DNA of 47,608 bases, from the NCBI GenBank assembly GCA_949299115.1, contig CASFZH010000011.1, forward strand, positions 1 to 47,608, read 5' to 3'. This stretch comes from an uncultured Helicobacter sp. GTDB taxonomy: Bacteria > Campylobacterota > Campylobacteria > Campylobacterales > Helicobacteraceae. Position numbers and translations under genes: made by a program. The stretch's first letter is position 1. Each line of letters opens with the position of its first letter. Below are positions 28,069 through 39,852 of this stretch, piece by piece. Below the pieces are notes generated by a model, which saw only the letters and a program-made list of their open reading frames with translations, ran no database searches and was not told where the DNA came from.

Positions 28069-29427
28069 ATGAGCGAAAATATAAGAAATACATGGATAGA
28101 GAAACGAATACACGATACAATCAGGACACAGCTTCACTATGCTAAAAAGGGCATTATCACAGAGGAAATGCGGTATGTTGCTAATATTGAGAATCTTCCA
28201 ATAGAGCTTATTCTCAAAGAGGTAGCAAAGGGCAGATTAATTATTCCAGCTAATATTAATCATAAAAATCTTGAGCCTATGGGCATTGGTGTAGCACTTA
28301 GGACGAAGATTAATTCTAATATCGGGTCATCACAGATTGTAGAAGACATTAATGAAGAAGTTGAAAAATTAAAGACATCTATTAAATATGGAGCTGATAC
28401 GGTTATGGATTTAAGTACAGGTGGAGATTTGGATAAAATTCGTTGTGCCATTATACAATCTTCAACCGTACCTATTGGTACAGTCCCTATGTATCAAATC
28501 TTACACGATGTGCAAAATGACATCTTGAAGCTTGATATACAAACTATGCTTGATGTGCTTAAAAAACAAGCAAAACAAGGTGTAAGTTACTTTACTATTC
28601 ATTGCGGCTTTTTATTAGAACATATGCCAGCAGTATCAAAACGTAAAATGGGCATTGTCTCACGTGGCGGAAGTCTTATGGCAAGTTGGATGTTACACTA
28701 TCATAAACAAAATCCGTTTTATGAATATTTTGATGAGATTCTAAAGATTTGTCAAGAATATGATGTATCTTTGTCTTTGGGTGATTCTCTACGACCGGGT
28801 TGTTTAGCAGATGCAAGCGATGAAGCACAATTTGCCGAATTAAAGGTATTAGGAGAATTAGCAAAAAGGGCGTATGAAGCTGATGTGCAAGTCATGATAG
28901 AAGGTCCAGGTCATGTCCCACTTAATCAAATTGAAAGAAATGTAGAATTGCAAAAAGAATATTGCAATGAAGCTCCATTTTATGTCTTAGGACCTCTTGT
29001 TACAGATATCGCTGCGGGATATGACCATATTGCGAGTGCCATAGGAGCATGTGTAGCAGCATGGAAGGGCGTAGCAATGCTGTGTTATGTAACACCAAAA
29101 GAGCATTTGGGATTACCAAATGCCAATGATGTGCGAGAAGGGATTATCGCTTATAAAATAGCTGCACATGCTGCTGACATTGCAAGGGGTAGGGTTGGAG
29201 CGAGAGACAGAGATGATGCGATGAGTGATGCACGATATGCGTTTGATTGGAATAAGCAGTTTGAGTTAGCCTTAGATAGTGAAAGAGCGCAAGAATATCA
29301 CGATGAATCATTGCCACAAGAAGTATTTAAAGATGCAGAATTTTGCTCAATGTGTGGACCAAAATTTTGTAGTTATAAAATTACGCAAGATATTTTTAAA
29401 AAATATGGAGATACAATAAAAAATTAG
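28069..29427 (+). CDS. thiC: Phosphomethylpyrimidine synthase ThiC
   Basis: A 452-residue radical-SAM enzyme converting aminoimidazole ribotide to HMP phosphate in thiamine synthesis. Typical blocks are [68 protein letters not shown] and [21 protein letters not shown]. The C-terminal [4Fe-4S] motif CSMCGPKFC is intact. The length is that of the short bacterial form. AAGGA lies upstream of ATG, with TATAAT words at 28023 and 28036. I see no TPP riboswitch in the short leader. Confidence 0.96.
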   Translation: MSENIRNTWIEKRIHDTIRTQLHYAKKGIITEEMRYVANIENLPIELILKEVAKGRLIIPANINHKNLEPMGIGVALRTKINSNIGSSQIVEDINEEVEKLKTSIKYGADTVMDLSTGGDLDKIRCAIIQSSTVPIGTVPMYQILHDVQNDILKLDIQTMLDVLKKQAKQGVSYFTIHCGFLLEHMPAVSKRKMGIVSRGGSLMASWMLHYHKQNPFYEYFDEILKICQEYDVSLSLGDSLRPGCLADASDEAQFAELKVLGELAKRAYEADVQVMIEGPGHVPLNQIERNVELQKEYCNEAPFYVLGPLVTDIAAGYDHIASAIGACVAAWKGVAMLCYVTPKEHLGLPNANDVREGIIAYKIAAHAADIARGRVGARDRDDAMSDARYAFDWNKQFELALDSERAQEYHDESLPQEVFKDAEFCSMCGPKFCSYKITQDIFKKYGDTIKN

Positions 29428-29640
29428 AAAATTATAATTTATAATATAATATTCTAAAAATATTTGGGATATTAAAATGAAATGATAAAAATTCTTGAAA
29501 AATATAGAAATTATACAAGTTAGCATAGTCTTGTGTAACATTATGTCATGGCTGACACTATAAAGACAAAGCCTATTGTCATAATACACAAGTAGTTTAG
29601 GATTAGCTCTAAGAAGAATTTATAAAGCGTCAAAAAGTCA

Positions 29641-29677
29641 TGTTAGAATCTTGTAGCAAGGATAAAAGATTCTAACA
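29641..29677. repeat. 12-bp hairpin with TGTTAGAATCTT arms
   Basis: TGTTAGAATCTT (29641-29652) pairs exactly with 29666-29677 across a 13-base loop. It resembles the hairpin at 480-520 in its AGAATCT/AGATTCT arms. Confidence 0.55.
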
Positions 29678-30247
29678 CAAAGTGTAAGCCATCAATATTA
29701 GAATGAGTGCTATTAAAATTATGGAAGATAACCTATTTATTTAAGGCAGGCAAGGGGGGGGCAGTTTACTTCTGATGAGCTTAAGAGACATGATGTCTAT
29801 TGATAGGCATGGTAACACAGGATTACTTGGACAAAAATAGGCTTGATATATTTCCTCGATATATTTTCTCCATATATTCATGGAGAAGCTAGAGGTAAGT
29901 GAAAACCAAAACCATACATATTTTTATTATTATTGCATAGTTTGACTACAAAAATAGAGAGAATTTTAAAGCCACAATCATTTAAAATTCTAAAAGATTA
30001 ATACAATTCTCATAATCTTTGTTTAGCCATTAGTGCATCACAATCACATTATCTCTTCTCACTATGATTTGGAATCTTGCTTTTCCTAATTTAACTACAA
30101 CTTGACTTAACCACAATTTGTATTGTTTATTATTAATAGAGATTACAAAAATTAGAATGATAGATTCTGTATTACAGTGTATATTGAAAACATTTATGAG
30201 AATCAGTAGGTAGAAGCAATAATATTGAGTAAAAAAGTAATAAAATC

Positions 30248-30306
30248 TTTTTTTTTTTTTTGGTATTATGAAAGGGCTTGATTCGACAAAACGCTTAAGC
30301 TATAAT
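30248..30306 (+). promoter_or_regulatory. T14 tract and sigma70 promoter of the FadL-like gene
   Basis: T14 (30248-30261) lies 16 bases upstream of TTGATT (30278-30283). A 17-base spacer and a perfect TATAAT (30301-30306) follow, 40 bases before the start codon. A variable T tract just upstream of the -35 box is the arrangement known to tune the H. pylori adhesin gene sabA, so phase-variable transcription is plausible. Confidence 0.65.
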
Positions 30307-30346
30307 CCCAAATACAAATGGATGTTTTTAAAAAGTGGAGAGTATA

Positions 30347-32035
30347 ATGAAGTATTTGGAGTCTTGCAATGCAATAATTTGCCGTCTTTTTACTAGATGT
30401 ATACATTTTGTTATCTGTTTATTATCTATAGTGTGTAGTGCTATTATCGGTATCTATCGTAGCTTTTGTGTGTCTGCACTAGTCCTCCATCGTATGTCTT
30501 GCTATCTGCGATGTTGTGATATTCATGAAAAACTTTATAGTGGCATTCTGTGCCAGACTATTAGGCATTTTCCCTCTTGGTCTTTTACCTATGGCTTTGT
30601 ATCTAGGCTAAATCCTACTTTGATTTTACATTCCTTTTGTAGCACTCGGTTTTTCAATGTTTTAGTTCTCTTTATTTTGAGCATTGGCTCTCTTATGACT
30701 ACGACTCATGCCTCTGGTTTTAGGCTACCTGAGCAAAGTCTCAATGGTACAGCTTTAAACTCTGCCTTTATAGCAGGAGCGTATGGGGCTGATTCTACTT
30801 ATTATAATCCAGCGAATATGGGCTTAGGTAGAGATAGTGATAAGTATGAGTTTGAGTTAGATGGGACACTCATTATTATCCCGGGATTTGATTTTATCAC
30901 AGGGGATAGAAATGATTATAATTGTGCGAAATATAATAATTGTAGCACACAAGTAAGCGGTAGTGCTGTTACCACTGTGCAGCCTGTCCCAAAATTCTTT
31001 TTTAAATCAAGGGCTTATGAATTACCACTTGGACTACGTATGAATTATGGAGCATCTTTTACGACACCATCGGGATTATCTATGAATTGGAATGGAGAAG
31101 GAGGAGGATTCTTAGATGATGTGAGTATCGCTATGCTAGAGCTTAATCCAGTTATTAGTCTAGCATGGAAAGATTATATAGCCATAGGTGGAGGCTTTAG
31201 AGCTATCTATACCTTTGGGACATTTAATAATACATTGTATGTGCCTTATGATTTTATAATACAAGGCATCTCTGTAGCAAATCAAACCTCAAACGCTTCA
31301 GCTTGGGGCTTTGGCTATAATCTTGCTATGACATTTAAGCCTTTAGCATGGATAGACAATAGCTATGCGAAGGGCTTTGCTATTGCTGCTACTTATAGAA
31401 GCAATGTACATTGGGATATGAGGGGGAGATTATCAGCTAGTGCGTTTCAGAATTTAGGTAATTTGGGTACGCTTACCACTAACATGGATGGTGACCTTAT
31501 GCTCTCTGCCGACCTTCCACCTATTCTCAATATCGCTATTTCTCAAGATATTGGCAATTTTCGACTAGAGTTTGTGTATGAGCGAACTTTTTATGGTAGT
31601 GCGGATATTTTTGAATTTGTAAGAAGTGGGTTGACGGCAAGTAATTGTAGTGGAACTGGATTGGGAGGAATGTTGGGATGTTCAACGATTGATTCAACTC
31701 TCGATGCTGCCGACTACTCTGCCGTAGCCTATGGCAATGGCTGGAAAGATGCCTCTGCCTATCGTCTAGGACTTACTTACTTTGGTAAAAGCTATACACT
31801 TATGGGAAGTGTCGCCTATGATGAGACACCAGCTCCACAAGGACAATTTGGAATCCCTGATGCTAATGCCTATATGATAGGCTTTGGAGCTAGAAAAAGA
31901 TTCTTTAATGATAAGCTAGATATAGGCATAGCCTATTCTTTAGCTTTAAAAGATAATAGAAAAAGCTTTATAGTCAGTCAAGATGGCTTTGGACAGCTTC
32001 ATCTAATCACCATTGGTGCAAAGCTTTTATGGTAG
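30347..32035 (+). CDS. FadL/OMPP1-family outer membrane transporter
   Basis: The ATG at 30347 is chosen because GTGGAG lies seven bases before it; a GTG at 30335 is in frame but has no better site. Product 562 residues. The mature domain begins at ASGFRLPEQSLNGTALNSAF, the FadL N-terminal plug signature, continues ADSTYYNPANMGL, and runs as a beta-barrel to the terminal HLITIGAKLLW. FadL proteins import long-chain fatty acids or other hydrophobic compounds through the outer membrane. About 122 residues precede the mature start: a Cys-rich, hydrophobic leader and then a normal-looking signal (RFFNVLVLFILSIGSLMTTTHA). Such a leader is unusual. A downstream start cannot be excluded, but no ribosome site supports one. 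Confidence 0.82.
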   Translation: MKYLESCNAIICRLFTRCIHFVICLLSIVCSAIIGIYRSFCVSALVLHRMSCYLRCCDIHEKLYSGILCQTIRHFPSWSFTYGFVSRLNPTLILHSFCSTRFFNVLVLFILSIGSLMTTTHASGFRLPEQSLNGTALNSAFIAGAYGADSTYYNPANMGLGRDSDKYEFELDGTLIIIPGFDFITGDRNDYNCAKYNNCSTQVSGSAVTTVQPVPKFFFKSRAYELPLGLRMNYGASFTTPSGLSMNWNGEGGGFLDDVSIAMLELNPVISLAWKDYIAIGGGFRAIYTFGTFNNTLYVPYDFIIQGISVANQTSNASAWGFGYNLAMTFKPLAWIDNSYAKGFAIAATYRSNVHWDMRGRLSASAFQNLGNLGTLTTNMDGDLMLSADLPPILNIAISQDIGNFRLEFVYERTFYGSADIFEFVRSGLTASNCSGTGLGGMLGCSTIDSTLDAADYSAVAYGNGWKDASAYRLGLTYFGKSYTLMGSVAYDETPAPQGQFGIPDANAYMIGFGARKRFFNDKLDIGIAYSLALKDNRKSFIVSQDGFGQLHLITIGAKLLW

Positions 32036-32039
32036 CATG

Positions 32040-32667
32040 AAAGGAGGTATAAAATCTTAGATTCGTGTGAGTTTAGATTCTAGATTCTAAAAAATTCATG
32101 GATTCTTAAACATTTAGATGTTTCACATTCGCTCAACATGACTTGGGTTTGTCATATTGAGCATAGCGAAATATCTAAGATTCTAGAATCTTTGTCATAT
32201 TGAGGGTAAAACCTGAAATATTTAAAGTGTAGATTCTACAATACAGAATCTAGATTCTTTTTAGATTCTTGAATTTTAGATGTTTCGGATATTGCATATC
32301 CTCAACATGACGGATTAACATGTGTATGAGAATCTAGATTCTAATCATATTGAGTATAGCGAAATATCTAAGAATTGTAAAACTCAATGTATAGATTCTA
32401 AAGTCATGATTAAAGGACTAACCTGAACTATCTTTTAAAATTTTGCATTGTAGATTCTAAAAGATGTTTCGTCCAAAAGCTCAACATGACAAGAGGACTA
32501 TTTAGGTTTCATACAACTAAGAAATGAATTGTGAAAGGTTTAACATGATAAAACTAACTCAAAAGTTTAGCACGACAAAAACAGAAAAAACTAATTGAAA
32601 GATTGAATACGGCTAGAGAGATATTTCCTCTATCACATAAATTGATTACAATACAAAAGGAGTAAGA
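32040..32667. repeat. Cluster of GTCATRTTGAG intergenic repeats
   Basis: At least six units in both orientations. Forward units start at 32151 (GTCATATTGAGCATAGCG) and 32194, with a variant near 32346. Inverted units (ending CTCAACATGAC) lie near 32113-32142, 32266-32312 and 32459-32490. AGATTCTA spacers separate them. No coding frame is seen. The region ends with the AAAAGGAG ribosome site of the next gene. Confidence 0.75.
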
Positions 32668-33702
32668 ATGCAACACACTGACCTACTATATCATAATCAC
32701 ACTACAAGTATAAGAATCAATAAAAAAGATTACAATAGAATACCCATGATGTCAATGATACCAATGCTATATTATGAGAATGCCATAACCATAAAGAGCA
32801 TATCAAAGGACAATGTAATAGCATGTTGTGATACACTATATGATAGCTCTGATTCTTTTCATGATATGAGCAATCAATCTGTGAAAAGAAACAATGCTCT
32901 TTTATTATGTAAACAGTACTATAACAACATAGCAATATATTTCCCTATCTTTTTATCTATCTTCTCTCAATTACTCTTCATTCTTTGCTGTATGAGTATG
33001 TTATCATTCAGCAATATTCTTTATGCAGATAATTCTTCTAATGATATTCCTCTTACTTCAGAAGGGAAAACATATACAGGAGATGGAAAATCAAGTGCTT
33101 TCTCTAATCCTCTAAGTAGTGGGAGATATAGCTTTGGACTTGGTATAGGCTATGGCTTTGATTCTATACATAGCTTTAATCATAAAACAAGTGTTTTTCT
33201 CTCATCACAATGGGTTACAGAGAAAGGTTGGCTTTTAGAAGTCCCCTTTATTCTCTCTTATATAGCTCCAGATGCTCGATACTTTAATAGCTTTTTTAAT
33301 AATATTGGTGATGGTGTGAATGCAGATATATCGGTGTTAAGTGGCTATTATCTTATCTATAAAGAGAATCTAAAAGTTGCTATTAAAGGTGGTATAGGAT
33401 ATAGTATCTCTTACATGTGGGCAAGTGCGAATCGTATGACTACAATAAGTGAGATTCTAAGTGATACAGCATATAGCCTTTATAATGCTCTTTCTCTTAG
33501 AATAGGAACAGAAATAGGCTATCAAAAACATGCCCTTGGAATCTATTATACCTACTATATCCCTATGAGTGAAACATTAAGCCTGCTTAGTAGAACAAAT
33601 CCCAGTAGTGCCACAGGAAGTATTATAATAACACGAAATGAAAGTAATGCTATGCTTTTTGATACTATGGGTTTTTATGTCTATTATATGTATAGATTTT
33701 AG
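32668..33702 (+). CDS. Predicted outer membrane protein with long leader
   Basis: A 344-residue protein preceded by a strong AAAAGGAG six bases before ATG. Residues 1-90 are polar and of unknown purpose. A hydrophobic export signal follows (about 91-120, FPIFLSIFSQLLFILCC ... ILYA) with predicted cleavage after A120. The mature 224 residues show alternating beta-strand patterns with aromatic girdles (RYSFGLGIGYGFDSI, LRIGTEIGYQKHALGIYYTYYIP) and end in YYMYRF, the outer-membrane sorting signal. I do not recognise the family. It shares the long-leader design with the FadL-like gene upstream; both lie among intergenic repeats. Confidence 0.7.
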   Translation: MQHTDLLYHNHTTSIRINKKDYNRIPMMSMIPMLYYENAITIKSISKDNVIACCDTLYDSSDSFHDMSNQSVKRNNALLLCKQYYNNIAIYFPIFLSIFSQLLFILCCMSMLSFSNILYADNSSNDIPLTSEGKTYTGDGKSSAFSNPLSSGRYSFGLGIGYGFDSIHSFNHKTSVFLSSQWVTEKGWLLEVPFILSYIAPDARYFNSFFNNIGDGVNADISVLSGYYLIYKENLKVAIKGGIGYSISYMWASANRMTTISEILSDTAYSLYNALSLRIGTEIGYQKHALGIYYTYYIPMSETLSLLSRTNPSSATGSIIITRNESNAMLFDTMGFYVYYMYRF

Positions 33703-33916
33703 GAATTGGGATTGCGGTCTATAATGTAGTATCGTCTATGACATGCGATGACATAAGGTAGAAAGGTGGAAAATAATTGCAGAGTTATGCCATCAAATTA
33801 GCATGATTAAAGTATTAACATTTGTATCATATCTATTGGCTTACTATTTGTAGAATAAGAAGCATAAGATACATGATAAGGCAAAAAAGAATAGAAGTCT
33901 CTTGACAAGAGAGTTT

Positions 33917-34096
33917 GTCATATTGAGCGAAGCGAAATATCTAAGATTCTAGATTCTCATACACATGTTAATCCGTCATGTTGAGGATATATAATATCCG
34001 AAACATCTAAAATTCAAGAATCTAAAAAAAATCTAGATTCTGCATTGTAGATATTTCGCTATGCTCAATATGACGTATTTATAGATTCTAGAATCT
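33917..34096. repeat. Inverted trio of GTCATRTTGAG repeats
   Basis: Units are at 33917 (GTCATATTGAGCGAAGCG, forward), 33976 (GTCATGTTGAGGATAT, forward) and about 34048-34074 (inverted, ATATTTCGCTATGCTCAATATGAC). AGAATCTA spacers occur between and after them. It sits between the OMP gene (+) and purA (-), both of which end here. Confidence 0.75.
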
Positions 34097-34161
34097 AATG
34101 ATTTGGATAGTATGGATTAGATAAGTTATCCTTGTGTTAAGGCTTATAGCATTACATAGAG

Positions 34162-36290
<2,129 letters not shown>

Positions 36291-36503
36291 ATTCCACCTT
36301 TATTCACAACATAAATTTTTTATTGTATCGAATATTTATAAATTTATATTAAATGCAATACTCTATATATAAAAGATATAAATGCTCTAACCATAGATTT
36401 CGGAAGTTAGTTTTTCTATGAATAAAAAGAAAAAAATATCAATAAAATCTGTGGAATTATTTTTGCTTTTATAATAGCAAACCATATTTTGAAAGGATTT
36501 AAA

Positions 36504-36947
36504 ATGCAAGTTTCACAGAATATTTTAAGAAAAAGATATGCTGATAGTGTGCATAATCAACAAAGAATTGATATGGAGCATGGTTCAAGAAATCGTTATT
36601 TGCCTATTTATGCAGATGAAAGCTATTTACATCAAGATACATTTGTGAAATCAGAGTTTTTACAAAAGATTGAAAATTTAGGTGATTCTATACAAGGTGG
36701 ATTTCGCGATGCTACAAGCTTTATAACAATGGCAAATATTTTACAGGGTGAAAATATCTTGAATAATCAAGATGTCCTTGCAGCAAATTATGTTGCAAAA
36801 GTAAGCGATGAGATTAGTTTTGACGCATTTAATAAAATTTTAAAAAATGAAAGTCTTAGTATGGAAATGCGTGGACTTATCAATCAGCTTGTCAATAAAT
36901 TATACAATATTAATTATATACATACTGGTCTCATGATGGCGTCATAA
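36504..36947 (+). CDS. Conserved-looking hypothetical protein, 147 aa
   Basis: I place the start at 36504 (MQVSQNIL), with AAAGGA seven bases upstream; a start 15 bases earlier lies inside that ribosome site. The protein is soluble and mostly helical, without signal peptide, membrane segment or Cys. It contains RKRYADSVHNQQRIDMEHGSR near the start and a regular helical C-terminal half ending in HTGLMMAS. I do not recognise it. It is expressed on its own or with gltX, which starts about 150 bases later on the same strand. Confidence 0.7.
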   Translation: MQVSQNILRKRYADSVHNQQRIDMEHGSRNRYLPIYADESYLHQDTFVKSEFLQKIENLGDSIQGGFRDATSFITMANILQGENILNNQDVLAANYVAKVSDEISFDAFNKILKNESLSMEMRGLINQLVNKLYNINYIHTGLMMAS

Positions 36948-37095
36948 ATACGATTATTACATATATGAATGTCCAAGGTTTTGACTTTACCAAGCAACAT
37001 ATATAGCAAATATTTATTAAAAGTTTAGTTATAATTTCTTTATTGTTTCATTGATTAAGTTTTGATGACAAAATCTTATATTTCAAGGTTGTATA

Positions 37096-38535
37096 ATGAC
37101 AATTACAACAAGGTTTGCTCCATCTCCAACGGGACATTTGCATATTGGTGGTCTTCGCACCGCATTATATAATTATTTGCATGCAAAAAAAAATGGTGGA
37201 AACTTTTTTTTACGTATAGAGGATACAGATACACAGCGTAATAGCAAAGAAGCATTAGAAGGCATCTTGGAAGCATTAAAATGGGTAGGATTAGACTATG
37301 ATATGCCCGTTGTCTATCAAAGTCAGAGATTAGAGGTCTATCAAGAATATGCAAAAAAGCTTTTAGAATCTGGACAGGCTTATTATTGTTATCTTACAAA
37401 AGAGGAATTAGAAATTGCACGGAATAACAATAAAGGGGCGAATCATGTGGCTTTTAGTAGAAAATATCGAGATTATAAGGGGGAGATTCCAAAAGGCATT
37501 GCTCCTAGCATTCGCATTAAATCACCGCTTAATGGGATACTAAACTTTTGTGATGGGGTCAAGGGCAACATTAGTTTTAATGCAGCTGAAATTGATGATT
37601 TTGTGATTTTAAGAAGTGATGGTACGCCAACGTATAATTTTGTGGTTGTAATTGATGATGCTCTAAGTGGCATTACAGATGTGATACGTGGTGATGATCA
37701 TATCTCTAATACTCCAAAACAACTTGTTATTTATCAATCTCTTAATTTTAAGATTCCAACATTTTATCACATTCCCATGATTTGCAATAGTGAAGGCAAG
37801 AAATTGAGTAAGAGAGATGGGGCTTTGTCTGTCTTAGAATATAGAGATGCAGGGATTCTACCTCAAGCTTTATTAAATTTCCTCTTTAGATTGGGATATA
37901 GTTATGGTGATAAAGAAATATTTACGCGAGATGAAATGCTGACATGTTTTGAAGCCTGTGATATAAATAGTAAAGCATCGGCTTGCAATTTTTCAAAACT
38001 TTATTGGCTTAATGCGGAGTATATAAAAACTTTAGAACACAATAATTTGCAATCTCTACTTAATCTTGATATTTTGAAATCAATAGATTCTCATGTACGT
38101 GATGTTTTGTTTAATGAAGTAAAGATACGAGTTAATAATTTAGTAGATTTTAGAAAAGAAATCATTGCTATTTTATGTGCCCCCATGCCACCCGAACAAG
38201 ATTCCAATGTTTTAGAATCTGTATATTATGATAGTACGCTATTTAATAAGCTTTTTACACATGATATAAAGCAAAGTATTATAGAATCTCTTGAGTCTTT
38301 TAAAGATTCCATGTCGACTAGAACGTTTGAAGATGTGGGACATATAAGAGATTTTACGCAAGATTATATTCATACAAAAGGTATTAAGCCGAGTGTATTC
38401 ATGCAGGCATTAAGGTTAGCTTTACTTGGTAGAAAAGGTGGTATTGATTTGATGGCATGTTTATATATTTTAGGTGTTAAAGAAAGCACGAATCGTATCA
38501 ATACTTTTCTGAATTTCGCATTAGAAATTAAGTGA
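37096..38535 (+). CDS. gltX: Glutamyl-tRNA synthetase
   Basis: A 479-residue class Ic synthetase. The ATP-binding HIGH motif is HIGG (16-19) in RFAPSPTGHLHIGGLRTALYNYL, and the KMSKS motif is KLSKR (236-240). FLRIEDTDTQRN and the VIRGDDHISNTPKQ block are conserved. Campylobacterota usually carry two GltX copies, one of which charges tRNA-Gln for amidation; I cannot tell which this is. The gene contains A9 and T8 runs (37185-37193 and 37204-37211). AAGG lies upstream of the start. Confidence 0.95.
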   Translation: MTITTRFAPSPTGHLHIGGLRTALYNYLHAKKNGGNFFLRIEDTDTQRNSKEALEGILEALKWVGLDYDMPVVYQSQRLEVYQEYAKKLLESGQAYYCYLTKEELEIARNNNKGANHVAFSRKYRDYKGEIPKGIAPSIRIKSPLNGILNFCDGVKGNISFNAAEIDDFVILRSDGTPTYNFVVVIDDALSGITDVIRGDDHISNTPKQLVIYQSLNFKIPTFYHIPMICNSEGKKLSKRDGALSVLEYRDAGILPQALLNFLFRLGYSYGDKEIFTRDEMLTCFEACDINSKASACNFSKLYWLNAEYIKTLEHNNLQSLLNLDILKSIDSHVRDVLFNEVKIRVNNLVDFRKEIIAILCAPMPPEQDSNVLESVYYDSTLFNKLFTHDIKQSIIESLESFKDSMSTRTFEDVGHIRDFTQDYIHTKGIKPSVFMQALRLALLGRKGGIDLMACLYILGVKESTNRINTFLNFALEIK

Positions 38536-38664
38536 TTTTTTGTCATTATTATCAAAAGGTATTGTTTGATTCTGTAACTTTTGATACTGTGTTGCACAAG
38601 AAAAACGAAAGAATATGTGATTGTTTTTAAAATTAGTATAACACCATTATGCATTTATACTTTA

Positions 38665-39171
38665 TTATTTGTCTATCATTTCTAATAGTAATTTATCATC
38701 TTTTGGGAATATGTCAATTATTACACTGTTCTTTGGATTTTTAGAATCTATAAGTGTTAGTGTGTGGGTTGATATTTTTGCAATACGCAGTGTTGTATCA
38801 TTGTGATACAGAGTATCTCCTATGTGATACCATTTCTCATTAAGTAACACTTTATCATCTAAAATCGCATATACTATGAGAAGCTTTTGTGGTTCAGATT
38901 CTTGTGGTTCTTGCGAATCTTTTTGTGATATTTCTTCCCCCTTTTTTGTTGGCAAGTTTATTGGGATTGTATTATGTTGTGGTATCATAACTTCTAAAAT
39001 ATGGTAGAAGTCCTTTTTTGCAATGTTTTTTTGTTGTTGTAAAAATGTAATAGATTGTTCGGTATCATATTGGGGAATCTTCCATAGAAAATGCACTATA
39101 TATATTCCACACACTATAAAAAATAAAGAGAGAAAGACTTGTAATTTTTTTGAATATACCAAATGATTCAT
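38665..39171 (-). CDS. Small inner-membrane protein, possibly PilP/GspC-like
   Basis: A 168-residue protein: one N-terminal membrane helix (about 10-30), a Gln/Lys/Ser/Glu-rich linker (about 70-95), and a compact C-terminal beta domain with LLIVYAILDDKVLLNEKWYHIGDTLY and LRIAKISTHTLTLID. This is the layout of PilP or GspC homology domains in type IV pilus and type II secretion assemblies. Its start overlaps the stop of the preceding gene by four bases (ATGA type). The assignment is by architecture only. Confidence 0.6.
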   Translation of the reverse strand: MNHLVYSKKLQVFLSLFFIVCGIYIVHFLWKIPQYDTEQSITFLQQQKNIAKKDFYHILEVMIPQHNTIPINLPTKKGEEISQKDSQEPQESEPQKLLIVYAILDDKVLLNEKWYHIGDTLYHNDTTLRIAKISTHTLTLIDSKNPKNSVIIDIFPKDDKLLLEMIDK

Positions 39172-39812
39172 ATTCCTATCCTTTGTATTTCAAAAATTAT
39201 TTTTATGTTTTGTTTCCATGACATAGGCATATCTTGTTGAGATGATTCTTGACGTACTTGATTGGCTTTATTAGTATGCGTATGTTGATTCCAAAAAGGT
39301 GTTGCATTGTTATTTTGCTGCATCATATTGAAATGAGAATTTGTCGTATCAGAATTGTGTATTGCTAAGATTTCGGTATTAAAGCTTTGTATTTCTGTGA
39401 TAAAAATAGGTGGAAGATTCTCAAAATCTCTAATAAATTCATAACATGCCATGCTATTACATGTTAAAGACATATAGTATTTTGTTGTACTCATTGTTGC
39501 TGGAAAGGTATGGGGACGGTATGCTATACTCTGATTTTCATAATTTTTACGATTAACAAAAATAATTTCTTGAGATGTGCAAATGGGCTTACTGCATTTA
39601 CTTTGGATAGTATGGGCTTGAAATAAAGAAAGTATGCTTTGCTGTATAGAGCTAAAGTCCGTTTGATATTTTTGTGTAATAATCTGCTCTTCATTTTTGA
39701 AATAATTAATACCACTATATAAGCAAACACAAAATAAACATAAAAAAATACAACGTTCAAAAAAGCTCTTTTGTAATAAATACTGTGTGATAGTATTAAG
39801 TAGCTTATCCAA
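39168..39812 (-). CDS. Small inner-membrane protein, possibly PilO-like
   Basis: A 214-residue protein with one N-terminal membrane helix (about 17-35), a short coiled-coil-like stretch (about 40-65), then a domain with the CSKPICTSQEIIF Cys pair and the PilO-like block YYMSLTCNSMACYEFIRDFENLPPIF. A Gln/Asn-rich loop precedes the final KIIFEIQRIGI strand. Together with the downstream PilP-like gene it resembles the inner-membrane alignment pair of type IV pili or transformation machines. No other pilus gene is present in the window, so the machine is not identified. It follows fur by 40 bases on the same strand. Confidence 0.55.
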   Translation of the reverse strand: MDKLLNTITQYLLQKSFFERCIFLCLFCVCLYSGINYFKNEEQIITQKYQTDFSSIQQSILSLFQAHTIQSKCSKPICTSQEIIFVNRKNYENQSIAYRPHTFPATMSTTKYYMSLTCNSMACYEFIRDFENLPPIFITEIQSFNTEILAIHNSDTTNSHFNMMQQNNNATPFWNQHTHTNKANQVRQESSQQDMPMSWKQNIKIIFEIQRIGI

Positions 39813-39852
39813 AATAATTTTTATATTCTATAAGAAGTAGGGTAATGATAAT

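Larger units (their letters stand above)
29428..30346. other. 0.9-kb gene-free region with G8, hairpin and T14
   Basis: No credible coding frame. It contains a 12-bp hairpin (29641-29677), a G8 run (29754-29761), a T14 run (30248-30261) and the promoter of the FadL-like gene at its right end. Confidence 0.5.

Noticed and set aside
29754-29761. G8 run as a contingency locus
   Set aside because: It lies in gene-free sequence with no coding frame or promoter next to it, so no effect can be argued.
30335-30346. GTG at 30335 as the start of the FadL-like gene
   Set aside because: The GTGGAG there is itself the ribosome site for the ATG at 30347.
37185-37211. A9 and T8 runs in gltX as phase-variation sites
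   Set aside because: They are short and in an essential gene whose frame is intact; ordinary for AT-rich DNA.
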